Positions 54,067 to 61,856 of a stretch of 64,000 nt of DNA are shown here, one piece after another. Below the pieces are notes generated by a model. It was not told the DNA's origin, searched no databases, and saw nothing but the letters and a program-made list of their open reading frames with translations. Within the stretch, counting starts at the first letter, position 1. Each line of letters starts with the position of its first letter. The position numbers and the translations under genes are program-made. The stretch is from Bartonella schoenbuchensis R1. Its GTDB lineage: Bacteria; Pseudomonadota; Alphaproteobacteria; Rhizobiales; Rhizobiaceae. The DNA lies in NCBI RefSeq assembly GCF_002022685.1, contig NZ_CP019789.1, positions 1,252,501-1,316,500 on the forward strand. Direction: 5' to 3'.

Positions 54067-54569
54067 AAGCAAAGGAAATGTTAAAAGAAATTTATACACG
54101 ATTTTACGGATTAATAAATCGTAATAAGAGAATAGAGAATGCAAGTAAATTAATAGAAGAATACACAGACACAATACCGTCTGATGATAATACAAATGAA
54201 CTCGTCATACAACATTCTACTCAAGAAAATGTTCGCTTACTAAAAGAAAATGTCCCTTCATTAAAAGAGATGTTGCATAAGTCAAAAGTCGAAAGTTGTC
54301 TAAAACGCTATGAAGAGGCTCTTGAAGAAGAAGGTCAATTGATTGAAGAAGAGAAAATTGCACTTGAAAATCTGTCTAATCTAATTGAGCAAAAAAATAA
54401 GGCGTTACAGCAGCAAAAGAAAAAGCTGGATGTAAAGGTAAAGTTGTTTGATGTACTAAATGGACAAAACAATCCTGAAGCCAACGTAAAACAGCTAGCT
54501 AAATCAATAGAGCTTTCATCGCCCAAAAAAGTTATTCCTTTTGAACAAAAGGAATGTGCTCAAGCTTAA
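54063..54569 (+). CDS. Coiled-coil phage protein of unknown function
   Basis: The 168-residue protein is charged and mostly helical. Residues about 75-140 have heptad character (LKRYEEALEEEGQLIEEEKI, LIEQKNKALQQQKKKLDVKV), suggesting a coiled coil. No domain is recognised. It overlaps the upstream HTH gene (ATGA) and is therefore translated with it. Confidence 0.65.
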   Translation: MKAKEMLKEIYTRFYGLINRNKRIENASKLIEEYTDTIPSDDNTNELVIQHSTQENVRLLKENVPSLKEMLHKSKVESCLKRYEEALEEEGQLIEEEKIALENLSNLIEQKNKALQQQKKKLDVKVKLFDVLNGQNNPEANVKQLAKSIELSSPKKVIPFEQKECAQA

Positions 54570-54589
54570 CCTCGTATTCCATTTAAACG

Positions 54590-54720
54590 TGGCCATCTCA
54601 TTAGTTTAGTGTTCAGAGTTCTTAAGAAGGCTACTTTTTCAAAAATATTGTTTCAATAGAGCTACGCGCTAGACGCTCTGTCATAGCGTGCATGGCCGTA
54701 TATTACCTAAACTAAGGAGG
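54590..54720 (+). promoter_or_regulatory. Potential structured leader before the DUF1376 genes
   Basis: GGCCAT (54591-54596) can pair with ATGGCC (54692-54697), and TTAGTTTAG (54601-54609) with CTAAACTAA (54707-54715); the two cross, as in a pseudoknot. Between them ACGCT/AGCGT (54673-54689) forms a hairpin with a seven-base loop. The second helix covers the start of the AAGGAGG ribosome site at 54714-54720, so it could hide the start of the next gene. Confidence 0.4.
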
Positions 54721-54726
54721 TATGTA

Positions 54727-55092
54727 ATGTCTACTCAAAAAAACTGGGTAAAGTTTTATCATAATCAATTTTTAAAAGAGCTTATGGGTTTGAAGCCAGC
54801 AGAAACCGCCGTTTACGCAATATTGGTGTTTCTCATGATTGATAAGGGCACACCTATTTTGAATAATGCTTCTTATTTATCAAATTTGTGTGGCTGTTCA
54901 GTGCGGACGTTTAACAAGATATTAGAAGCTTTAATGAGCTATGGTCATATTATTCATTTAGAAGATGACAGCTTATGGCACACATCATTAGCATTTGATG
55001 TCAATATGAGTAGAAAAACTTCAGAGAAAGCTTCCAAAGCAGCCACTGCAAGATGGAATAAGAAAAGAGAGGGGGAAAGTTATGTCAACTAA
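54727..55092 (+). CDS. DUF1376 (YdaU-like) phage replication-associated protein
   Basis: The 121-residue protein reads WVKFYHNQFLKELMGLKPAE, then LSNLCGCSVRTFNKILEAL and KASKAATARWNKKRE. This is the winged-helix DUF1376 module without any C-terminal extension. A perfect AAGGAGG lies six bases before the ATG at 54727. It is a paralogue of the N-terminus of the next gene, which it overlaps by eleven bases. Confidence 0.8.
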   Translation: MSTQKNWVKFYHNQFLKELMGLKPAETAVYAILVFLMIDKGTPILNNASYLSNLCGCSVRTFNKILEALMSYGHIIHLEDDSLWHTSLAFDVNMSRKTSEKASKAATARWNKKREGESYVN

Positions 55093-56178
55093 AATGTCAT
55101 GGACAAGGCTTTTTGCAGACAAGTGGATACTTGATCTGACTTATTTGTCTCCTATTGAAAGCAACGTTTATATAAGATTACAGCTAGAAATGTTGCGTAC
55201 TAGTGAGCCACTTTTAAATAACATGAAAGTTTTAGCTCGGTATACCGGTTGCACAGTCAAAACATTTGTAAAAGCATTAGATGTTTTACTGAGCATTGGT
55301 CATGTTACTCGTTTAGAAGATGGCCGTTTGTGGAGTCAGCAGGTTGAAGAAGAATTAAATGACAGCAAAGAAAACTTAAATAAGTTTTCGGAAAGAGCTT
55401 CCAAAGCAGCACAAGCGAGATGGGACAAACAAAAAAAGTTAGATAATTCAAGTAATAATGTTAAGCACAATGCTAGTGATATATCTAGCATTATTAAGCA
55501 TGATGCTAACGATATGCTTGTTGATGCCATTAACAATAACAATAACATATATAATAAAAAAACTAACACTATCGTGTTATCAAAAAAGAAAATGCTTTGG
55601 AAGATTTAGCAACTGAAGTTTCGGTTCAAAGTGAAACAACCGATGATGCTGTTGAGCAGCAGTTGGATCACGATGCACCCTCATCAGAAAACCAATCACC
55701 CGTTTCACAGCAAAAAAGCACTGAAAAGAAAACCAAGCGGTCTGGAGATAAACGGGGATGTCGCATTCCTGAGGATTTCGAACCTAACTTGAAATACGCA
55801 ATCGACAAGGGCTTAACGCATGATGAGGCGTTGTCAGAGTTTGAGAGATTTAAAAACTTCTGGATAGCCAAGACGGGAAAGGATGCAACCAAAACGGATT
55901 GGCAACTGACATGGTACAACTGGGTTACTTCTGACTATGGAACTTTAGCTAAGAAAAAAGCAAAACTGGAAAAGGAAAAACGAAATGGCGTTTATGGAAA
56001 TTACCCCCAACGGGAAAAAAGCATTGGCGAACGTATCGCAGACAACATCCGTAATCTCAACTCTAGAGGTTTCTTTAAGGCAAATTTGCAAAATGATAGC
56101 GCCGGGATTCCCATTACACTTGAAAGCTGGGAGCTCATTGACGAAACAGCAAGAAACGATAGCGTTGAAAGCTTATGA
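55082..56178 (+). pseudogene. Phage replication protein (DUF1376 N-domain plus C-terminal replication domain), one frameshift
   Basis: The N-terminal part (LFADKWILDLTYLSPIESNV, ASKAAQARWDKQKK) is DUF1376. After an Asn-rich linker the frame breaks at an A6 run, 55582-55587. One extra A reads SKKENALEDLATEVS and continues with KRGCRIPEDFEPNLKYAIDKGL and FWIAKTGKDATKTDWQLTWYNW, a C-terminal module common in phage replication/helicase-loader proteins. The repaired protein has 365 residues. The domain combination argues that the two frames belong to one gene. Confidence 0.82.
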
Positions 56179-56557
56179 GCGACTTCAAGAACTGTTTGCT
56201 GTGAAAGCTGATGGAGAGGTCATTGCAACAGCTATGCGTATACTTTCGTGTGGTTTGAAAATATCGCAAAACTCAGATGATGAAGGTATGTCGCTTGCGT
56301 ATGGAATGGCTCTTGAGACAGTTTCAGAGTGGGCACTTATAGAAACAGTTAAACGTATTTTGCGTGGTGAAGTGAAAACTATATCCGAGACATTTTTCCC
56401 TAGCACTTGTGAATTTGTGCGATTGTGCCGTGATTTAGAAGAAGGTCTTTTGACAACAGCAAATCTTGTTCGCAAGGCTGTTCTGAATACACAAGCAAAG
56501 ACAGTGAAACAACAAGAGAGACGAGAGAACGTCATTCCACTGACAAAAACGGCTTGA
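56093..56557 (+). CDS. Hypothetical phage protein in the replication region
   Basis: About 154 residues, helical, with LTKQQETIALKAYERLQELF and LRGEVKTISETFFPSTCEFV. The family is not recognised. The frame is open further upstream (to 55985), but that would overlap the replication gene by almost 200 bases; I prefer the ATG at 56093, which still overlaps it by 86. Placement after the replication gene suggests an accessory role in replication. Confidence 0.55.
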   Translation: MIAPGFPLHLKAGSSLTKQQETIALKAYERLQELFAVKADGEVIATAMRILSCGLKISQNSDDEGMSLAYGMALETVSEWALIETVKRILRGEVKTISETFFPSTCEFVRLCRDLEEGLLTTANLVRKAVLNTQAKTVKQQERRENVIPLTKTA

Positions 56558-56726
56558 TGAGTTTTAGAACAGCAAAATAGAGAAAAGTGCTGATCATTTT
56601 TGGATTAGATATGCATTTAAATCAACAAAAACGCACCTTAGAGAAAGATTTGGAAGTTTTTTAATGAATTCCACATCGGGAACATAAAACGCTCTGTACG
56701 GGGCTAATTTGAGAAAAGTAGAACAG

Positions 56727-57245
56727 ATGCAAAAATCGGGACAATTGGATATGTTTAAAAAGATTAGAACTGTAGTAACATACAGCATAGGATTTGCGGT
56801 GTTGCAGTTTTTACAAATAGAAAAAAACACCGAATTTATTCAAGCTGTTTTAATGTTTTCATCGCTTGCTATTTTGATAACCATGATTTTTATGGCAGCC
56901 TTCTTTAATTCCAAACTTGCTTCAGAATTGTATCACAACCCTAAACATCAATATGAAAAAACAACAGATTTGAACATTGTAACAGATTATTTGCAAAAAT
57001 ATTTGCATAATTTTTTGCACATAGCTGTTATCGCACTTCTTTTATTAATTTTTCCAAACAATCTCAAACAAGAAGTTGTTTTGCCTTTTTTCTCTTGGGA
57101 TTCCAAATGGGAATTTCATTTTTATTGGGATGTTTTGTTGTGGTACTTTTTTGTGATTTTCGTGTGCACTATTTACCTTAAAATGTACATCTTCATAAAC
57201 ATCTTTGTAGGATTACTTAGGTTAAATACTGTCCACTTTCTTTAG
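56727..57245 (+). CDS. Hypothetical membrane protein
   Basis: A protein of about 172 residues with four hydrophobic segments: VVTYSIGFAVLQFL, AVLMFSSLAILITMIFMAAFF, FLHIAVIALLLLIF and LLWYFFVIFVCTIYL. No family is recognised. The start is uncertain (ATG at 56727 or 56748). It lies between the replication genes and the antirepressor cluster and could be a lysogenic-conversion or superinfection-exclusion cargo gene, but this is position only. Confidence 0.55.
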   Translation: MQKSGQLDMFKKIRTVVTYSIGFAVLQFLQIEKNTEFIQAVLMFSSLAILITMIFMAAFFNSKLASELYHNPKHQYEKTTDLNIVTDYLQKYLHNFLHIAVIALLLLIFPNNLKQEVVLPFFSWDSKWEFHFYWDVLLWYFFVIFVCTIYLKMYIFINIFVGLLRLNTVHFL

Positions 57246-57289
57246 AGTAAATGGCTTTGAAGAATTAAAGTACTGAACTCAAAATTGAG

Positions 57290-57490
57290 GGGAGTGATTT
57301 TGCAGATTAGATTACTGAACGTATTAATCAATTTGAATTTGTTGAAAATCAAGACTTTGTTTGCTCCCCCATTTTGGGGAGCAAAGGCAGAGGCGGCCGT
57401 ATGTCTATTAAACAAAGGAAGGATATGACTTTCGCTAAAATTTTAGCGAAACCCCCTTACTTAACTAAGTGCGGTGAATTTTTTGTTTGA
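57290..57490 (+). pseudogene. AntA antirepressor N-domain relic
   Basis: The frame reads SDFAD-stop-ITERINQFEFVENQDFVCSP, a clear match to the AntA core of the genes at 51536 and 57762. A TAG at 57308-57310 replaces the conserved Trp codon, there is no start, and the 3' part is shifted into unrelated sequence. It stops exactly where the first RNA element begins (TTGACA at 57487). Confidence 0.7.
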
Positions 57491-57742
57491 CAAAATCACG
57501 GAAGCGTTTATATATGCGAATCAGGTGCTTAACAAACACCTTAAGTGCATAGCGGATAGATTGCCGAGACAGTCTTTTTTCCGTAAATTAAAGGCTTTGA
57601 CTCATTGTATGCGTGTAGCGTATAGTGACCTCGTCGGGTGTGGTTATGCTATACAATACCCTCATGGGAAAAGCATAACGACGGACTATGCACCGTGTTT
57701 GTTAACACCCGGCGCCCTTCTGGGTGTCATTAACAAACATTT
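57487..57742 (+). ncRNA. Candidate structured RNA element, copy 1
   Basis: The element opens with TTGACA (57487-57492), an 18-base spacer and TATATG (57511-57516), a plausible promoter. Helices: AGGTG/CACCT (57523-57541), CGGA/TCCG (57553-57583), GTTATGCT/AGCATAAC (57643-57679), CGCCC/GGGTG (57713-57726) inside TGTTTGTTAA/TTAACAAACA (57696-57739). A second copy at 58144-58402 keeps every helix with compensatory changes. The loop of the first hairpin repeats the sequence of the 3' arm, so the middle strand can pair with either. A frame through it (57474-57752) is not conserved in reading frame between copies and is not called as protein. Confidence 0.65.
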
Positions 57743-57761
57743 AACTGCATAGGAGTTCATT

Positions 57762-58385
57762 ATGAACACTCTCATAACAATATCAGAACAAACTGTTGGA
57801 CAGGAAACTGTTCAAACAGTCAATGCACGTGACTTACACGCTTTTTTGGAAGTCGGCAAAAAGTTTGCGGATTGGATTACAAACCGCATTAATCAGTATG
57901 AATTTGAAGAAGGAAAAGACTATATTATAACGCTTCCCAAAATTGGGAAACGTAAAAATGTGGTATTAAAAGAATATCATCTCACCTTAAGTGTAGCAAA
58001 AGAGCTGTCTATGGTTGAGAATAACAAGAAAGGTAAACAAGCCCGTCAGTACTTCATTGAATGCGAACGGAAAGCAAAACAGCCTTTAAATCTCGCAAAT
58101 GCTTTACAGAATCCTCTCACAATTAGACAATTGCTTTTATCTATTGACAACATAGCAGGAATACGTCTATATGCGAATCAGGTGCTTCAAAAACACCTTA
58201 AAACAACTAGCGGATTGGTTGCCGAAATAATCAGTCTTCCGCACATATTAAAGGCTTTGACTCATTGTATGCGTATGACGTATAGTGATCTTGTCGGGTG
58301 TAGTTATGCTATACAATACCCTTTATGGGGAAAGCATAACGACGGGCTAGTTGCCGTGTTTTTGAGCACCCGGCACTCTTTTTGA
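57762..58385 (+). CDS. Truncated AntA-type antirepressor running into RNA element copy 2
   Basis: Residues 1-127 are an intact AntA domain (VQTVNARDLHAFLEVGKKFADWI, KEYHLTLSVAKELSMVENN) followed by the linker LANALQNPLTIRQLLL. There the KilA-C domain should begin, but the DNA switches to the RNA element and the last 80 residues are its translation, so they are unlikely to be functional. The start has TAGGAG upstream. The linker is identical to that of the next gene, pointing to recombination at this boundary. A short antirepressor could still bind repressors. Confidence 0.7.
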   Translation: MNTLITISEQTVGQETVQTVNARDLHAFLEVGKKFADWITNRINQYEFEEGKDYIITLPKIGKRKNVVLKEYHLTLSVAKELSMVENNKKGKQARQYFIECERKAKQPLNLANALQNPLTIRQLLLSIDNIAGIRLYANQVLQKHLKTTSGLVAEIISLPHILKALTHCMRMTYSDLVGCSYAIQYPLWGKHNDGLVAVFLSTRHSF

Positions 58386-58402
58386 GTGTCAATCAAAAAC
58401 GT
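58144..58402 (+). ncRNA. Candidate structured RNA element, copy 2
   Basis: TTGACA (58144-58149), again an exact 18-base spacer, then TATATG (58168-58173). Helices: AGGTG/CACCT (58180-58198), GCGGA/TCCGC (58210-58242), GTTATGCT/AGCATAAC (58303-58340), CACTC/GAGTG (58374-58388) inside GTTTTTGA/TCAAAAAC (58358-58400). Compared with copy 1, the terminal helices have changed on both sides while staying paired. The core TTAAAGGCTTTGACTCATTG is unchanged. It ends 24 bases before the next antirepressor gene. Confidence 0.65.
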
Positions 58403-58425
58403 TTATTACAACTAGGTGAAAAAAT

Positions 58426-59166
58426 ATGAACACTCTCATAGAAATAAAAGAAAGCACTGCTAACAGTGCGACGGTTCAAACTATGTCTAGCCATGAAATT
58501 GCTGAATTATGTGGTAAAAGGCATGACCACGTTATGCGTGATATCAAGAAAATGCTTGAAGAACTTAACGCCCCCAAATTTGGGGCGGTTAGTTTGATGG
58601 GCAATTACTTTGATAAAAAAGGGGAAAGTCGCCCCTGCTATTATCTTCCAAAACGTGAATGTTTAATTCTTGTATCAGGTTACAGCACAACATTACGAGC
58701 TAAAATTATAGACCGCTGGCAAGAATTGGAAAAACAAGGAGGAAATTCCCAACTAGACCTCGCAAATGCTTTACAGAATCCTCTCACAATTAGGCAACTG
58801 CTTTTAGAGAGCATTACACAATTGGAAGATTTAAGAACTGAAGTTAAAACACTTAAACCAAAAGCAGAAGCACTTGAACATTTAAAACGGTCTGACGGCC
58901 TGTTTGCTTTATATGAAGCTGCAAAGATGTTAGATGTACGTCCCACAGATTTTACTAAGCACTTACAGTTTCATAAGTGGGCTTATCGTAATTTTCCGGG
59001 TGGACCCATGTTACCTTATCAGGATAAAATTAGGAAAGGACTGATGGATTGTGTAATCCACACCATTCAAAAATCAGACGGAACAAAAATGAGCGTTTCC
59101 AGTGCAAAAATCACAGTCAAAGGATTGGCATGCCTAAGAGAACAATTCCATGGAGGTGTGCAATGA
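58426..59166 (+). CDS. Phage antirepressor (Rha-type N-domain, KilAC/Ant C-domain)
   Basis: The 246-residue protein has a Rha regulatory N-domain (VQTMSSHEIAELCGKRHDHV, YLPKRECLILVSGYSTTLRA, residues about 15-100), the linker LANALQNPLTIRQLLL, and a KilA-C domain (RSDGLFALYEAAKMLDVRPT, KIRKGLMDCVIHTIQKSDG). Its first codons, ATGAACACTCTCATA, are shared with the upstream AntA gene. It is the only member of this local cluster that keeps the C-domain. Confidence 0.88.
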   Translation: MNTLIEIKESTANSATVQTMSSHEIAELCGKRHDHVMRDIKKMLEELNAPKFGAVSLMGNYFDKKGESRPCYYLPKRECLILVSGYSTTLRAKIIDRWQELEKQGGNSQLDLANALQNPLTIRQLLLESITQLEDLRTEVKTLKPKAEALEHLKRSDGLFALYEAAKMLDVRPTDFTKHLQFHKWAYRNFPGGPMLPYQDKIRKGLMDCVIHTIQKSDGTKMSVSSAKITVKGLACLREQFHGGVQ

Positions 59167-59438
59167 GTAACAGTATCGACTTTTTATGTGATTTATGGAT
59201 ATCCTTGCTTCAGTTTGAAAGTTATGAAAATGATGATGAAGAGGATTGTATCGCTCTAGTTCAGACTATGGATACAATAGAAAAAGCTTTAATTGCAAAG
59301 CTTCAAAAAGAAACTCCAGATACTCTCAAGATTCTGGCAGTTCTTACAGGTTTTGGCGATTCAGAACTTCCCCGAATGTTGGATCCTTTGTTGAAAGCTT
59401 ATAGTCCGTGCTCAGATGGAGTATCCTATCAAGTGTGA
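59163..59438 (+). CDS. Small hypothetical phage protein
   Basis: The 91-residue acidic protein (MSNSIDFLCDLWISLLQFES, IEKALIAKLQKETPDTLKIL) is not recognised. I start it at 59163, where ATGA overlaps the antirepressor stop. It is the last gene before a terminator hairpin, so it closes the antirepressor transcript. Confidence 0.65.
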   Translation: MSNSIDFLCDLWISLLQFESYENDDEEDCIALVQTMDTIEKALIAKLQKETPDTLKILAVLTGFGDSELPRMLDPLLKAYSPCSDGVSYQV

Positions 59439-59449
59439 AGTAAACCACA

Positions 59450-59491
59450 CTCCCCTTCCCATCTTTAAAGGTGGGGAGAGGTTAATTTTTT
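59450..59491 (+). terminator. Rho-independent terminator after the antirepressor operon
   Basis: CTCCCC and GGGGAG enclose an inner stem CCATCTTT/AAAGGTGG, followed by TTAATTTTTTG. The hairpin begins 11 bases after the stop of the preceding gene. On the other strand it could also help stop the leftward brnTA transcript. Confidence 0.75.
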
Positions 59492-59546
59492 GTTTGTATG
59501 CAGAGCAAGTTACATACATCACTGAATAGAGAAATATCATGTCAGC

Positions 59547-59852
59547 CTATCGCATTGAACGGAGCATAGCGTTGCGTAAAATAGCATTAATTCGCGTCTG
59601 ATAACCTTTACCTTGACTCTTAAGCCACGCTAATACATCGGAATCTACACGCACAGTCGTTATAGTTTTAGTTGGCTTGTAAAATGGATTACGAACAGCA
59701 TTTTTCCAAAATTCATTATCTAGTGATGGAATATCGCTATAATCAATTTCATTGTCAGGCATTCTAGCCAACTCATTAATTTCAACCTGCTGTTCATCAG
59801 TTAAAGACGGTAGATTACTCACATCAACCTCATAACGAACTTTCTTCTTCAT
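59547..59852 (-). CDS. brnA: BrnA-type antitoxin
   Basis: The 101-residue protein ends in a ribbon-helix-helix-like segment: TTVRVDSDVLAWLKSQGKGYQTRINAILR (quoted in part as VDSDVLAWLKSQGKGYQTRI), the hallmark of BrnA antitoxins. An acidic N-terminal half probably neutralises the toxin. It overlaps the brnT gene by 23 bases and is encoded after it, the usual toxin-first order of this family. BrnA normally represses its own operon. Confidence 0.88.
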   Translation of the reverse strand: MKKKVRYEVDVSNLPSLTDEQQVEINELARMPDNEIDYSDIPSLDNEFWKNAVRNPFYKPTKTITTVRVDSDVLAWLKSQGKGYQTRINAILRNAMLRSMR

Positions 59853-60129
59853 AACGTTTTCTCTCTTTCAAACTAGCACGTCGTGCTGAAATAATACGAA
59901 TTACCTCTCTCCCATCTTTATCGTCATAGATAGTATGAGCTACCAGTAGTAATAAGAAGCCATTTACAAGCCCCAAAGTTTGCCAACGATATTCTCCATT
60001 TTCAATACGATCCTGTCTAGTCATAGCAAGTGGATCTGCAAAAACACGAACAGCTACCTCAAAACTTATACGATGCTTTCGGAGATTGCTTTCCGCTTTG
60101 ATTTTATCCCACTCAAATCTTATTTTCAT
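59830..60129 (-). CDS. brnT: BrnT-type ribonuclease toxin
   Basis: The 99-residue protein matches BrnT: FEWDKIKAESNLRKHRISFE, VFADPLAMTRQDR, YRWQTLGLVNGFLLLLVAHT and VIRIISARRASLKERKRYEE. BrnT is a RelE-fold RNase that stops translation. It is the first gene of the two-gene addiction module. Confidence 0.9.
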   Translation of the reverse strand: MKIRFEWDKIKAESNLRKHRISFEVAVRVFADPLAMTRQDRIENGEYRWQTLGLVNGFLLLLVAHTIYDDKDGREVIRIISARRASLKERKRYEEESSL

Positions 60130-60521
60130 ACATTATTGTTAATACATTTATATATGTACGTCAAGAGTTTTAAATCAAATATGTTTTATTTTAAATTTCC
60201 ACTGAGGTAGTTTAGAGAGAGCGAGTGCAATTTGTCCTCTGTGACACATGCATACATTTGCTTCAAAACAAGTAATTGCAATGCGTTTTTTGTTTAAAAA
60301 AAAGTTGATTGCGCTGGTTTATGATTTGCTTAAAACCAACCCAATGAAATTATAGCACAAAACAGCATTTATGCACGGATAAAATCACAAATAAACTGTT
60401 TATTTTCAATAATTTATGCTGTTTTTTCTTTGGAAAAATGCACTGTGTCATGCTATAGTAAAAGCAGCTTTTCATATCCGTATTTCATTTCAATTATTTT
60501 CCTTAGAAAAGATATAAAGAC
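60130..60521. other. Intergenic region between brnT and ssb
   Basis: These 392 bases lie between divergent genes and hold both promoters. CATGCTATAGT around 60447-60457 resembles a -10 box for ssb. No coding frame or structured RNA stands out. Confidence 0.4.
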
Positions 60522-60971
60522 ATGCTTAATAAAGTAACTTTAATTGGCTATCTGGGTGCCGATCCAGAAAGCAGAACAATGCCATCTGGAGTAGAAGTGG
60601 CGAATTTTCGTATAGGCACTTCTCAAAGATATGTAGATAAAAAAACAGGTGAAAAGGTAGAGAAAACAGAATGGCATTCTATAGTGGTTTTTAATCCACA
60701 TCTTGCAAAGGTTGCACTTCAGTATCTGGGTAAAGGTTCCAAGGTTTATGTTGAAGGTCAATTACAGACGCGTAAATGGCAAGATAAAAGCGGGCAAACA
60801 CACTACACAACAGAAATTGTCTTGCCGCAATATAAGGGTGAATTGAAGATCCTTGATAGCGTTCAAAAGTCTGATCCTGACATGACCACTCAAGAGCAAG
60901 CAACGGCATGGGAGAATAGTAGACAACAACAGTCTTTAGAAACAACTTTGAATGACAGAATTCCGTTTTAA
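60522..60971 (+). CDS. ssb: Single-stranded DNA-binding protein
   Basis: The 149-residue protein has an OB fold: [50 protein letters not shown] and [20 protein letters not shown]. It ends DRIPF, a phage form of the acidic DDDIPF tip that recruits partners. It is a prophage copy acting in phage replication. Confidence 0.93.
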   Translation: MLNKVTLIGYLGADPESRTMPSGVEVANFRIGTSQRYVDKKTGEKVEKTEWHSIVVFNPHLAKVALQYLGKGSKVYVEGQLQTRKWQDKSGQTHYTTEIVLPQYKGELKILDSVQKSDPDMTTQEQATAWENSRQQQSLETTLNDRIPF

Positions 60972-60986
60972 TCAGGAGAGTTGTTC

Positions 60987-61523
60987 ATGAAGAAACGCAA
61001 AAAAAGGGGAAAACCTAGAATAGAAGGTCAAATAAGAGAACCCAATGGACGTATCTCACGTGCAAAAACGCCTGATAAATCTTCATATCAACAGACACTT
61101 GAAATGCGTGCCAAGCGTTATGGGGCGAGTATTCAAGATGCGAAAAATCCGCTTATTGGCACTTATGTAGGGCGGTTATATTTATTGGAAAAAAAGATTA
61201 ATCAAGATCAGTACGATGCATCACAACAGTATATTCGAGTGTTAAACGATTATCGGTGTGCGAAAGGATTTCCGGGAGTAGTCTATGACGATGTAAATCC
61301 TAGTCACGATCAAGACAGTCTTGAGAGATGGGCTGAAATAGCAACTGATCGTTATAAAGCGATGCAAGAGGTTATCAGAGAAGCACAAGGGTTATATCGT
61401 CAGTATAACCTTCACGCTGCGTTACAGTATATCGTTATTGAAGATCAACAACTGCCATACCTTGTCAGTTCTCTACGCATGGCTCTCAATGCTCTTCAGA
61501 AATATTTTTCGCAAAAGCGTTAA
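60987..61523 (+). CDS. Hypothetical phage protein
   Basis: The 178-residue basic protein starts MKKRKKRGKPRIEGQIREPN and continues with LEMRAKRYGASIQDAKNPLI and YLLEKKINQDQYDASQQYI. No family is recognised; similar proteins next to ssb are common in prophages of related bacteria. The start at 60987 is six bases after CAGGAGAG. Confidence 0.65.
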   Translation: MKKRKKRGKPRIEGQIREPNGRISRAKTPDKSSYQQTLEMRAKRYGASIQDAKNPLIGTYVGRLYLLEKKINQDQYDASQQYIRVLNDYRCAKGFPGVVYDDVNPSHDQDSLERWAEIATDRYKAMQEVIREAQGLYRQYNLHAALQYIVIEDQQLPYLVSSLRMALNALQKYFSQKR

Positions 61524-61628
61524 AATAAGATACACAAACTTTCGAAAAAAAAGACATGACGTAAAACGTTTTTCTGTACAATGCGTTATACTTGTATTAC
61601 AATGAACACAAGAGATGAGGAATATGCT

Positions 61629-61856
61629 ATGACAATATCTATTCGATTGCCAAGTGATCTTGAAACGCGTTTGAATAATTTAGCCCTTAAAACAGGACGT
61701 ACAAAGTCTTTTTATTTGCGTGAGATTATTGAACAGGGAATAGAGGAAGCTGAGGATTATTATTTAGCTTCACAAGTAAGAGAACGTGTTCGAAAGGGAG
61801 ATGCTACTTTTTATAGCTCTGAAGAGGTGAGGAAAGAGCTTGGTTTGGACGATTAA
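61629..61856 (+). CDS. Ribbon-helix-helix antitoxin
   Basis: The 75-residue protein begins MTISIRLPSDLETRLNNLAL, then TGRTKSFYLREIIEQGIEEA, the ribbon-helix-helix pattern of RelB/StbD-type antitoxins. I start it at 61629, ahead of which lies GATGAGGAATA. It overlaps the toxin gene by 17 bases and probably autoregulates the pair. Confidence 0.85.
   Translation: MTISIRLPSDLETRLNNLALKTGRTKSFYLREIIEQGIEEAEDYYLASQVRERVRKGDATFYSSEEVRKELGLDD

Noticed and set aside
57474..57752. An open frame of 92 codons similar to the C-terminal 80 residues of the AntA gene at 57762
   Set aside because: Similarity is at the DNA level through the RNA element. The two copies differ by indels inside the CCC/GGG hairpin that shift the frame while keeping the helix paired, so RNA structure and not protein is conserved.
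57487..58402. Group I or group II self-splicing intron as the identity of the RNA element
   Set aside because: No group II domain V sequence or group I P7/guanosine-site pattern is recognisable, and the length is short for either.
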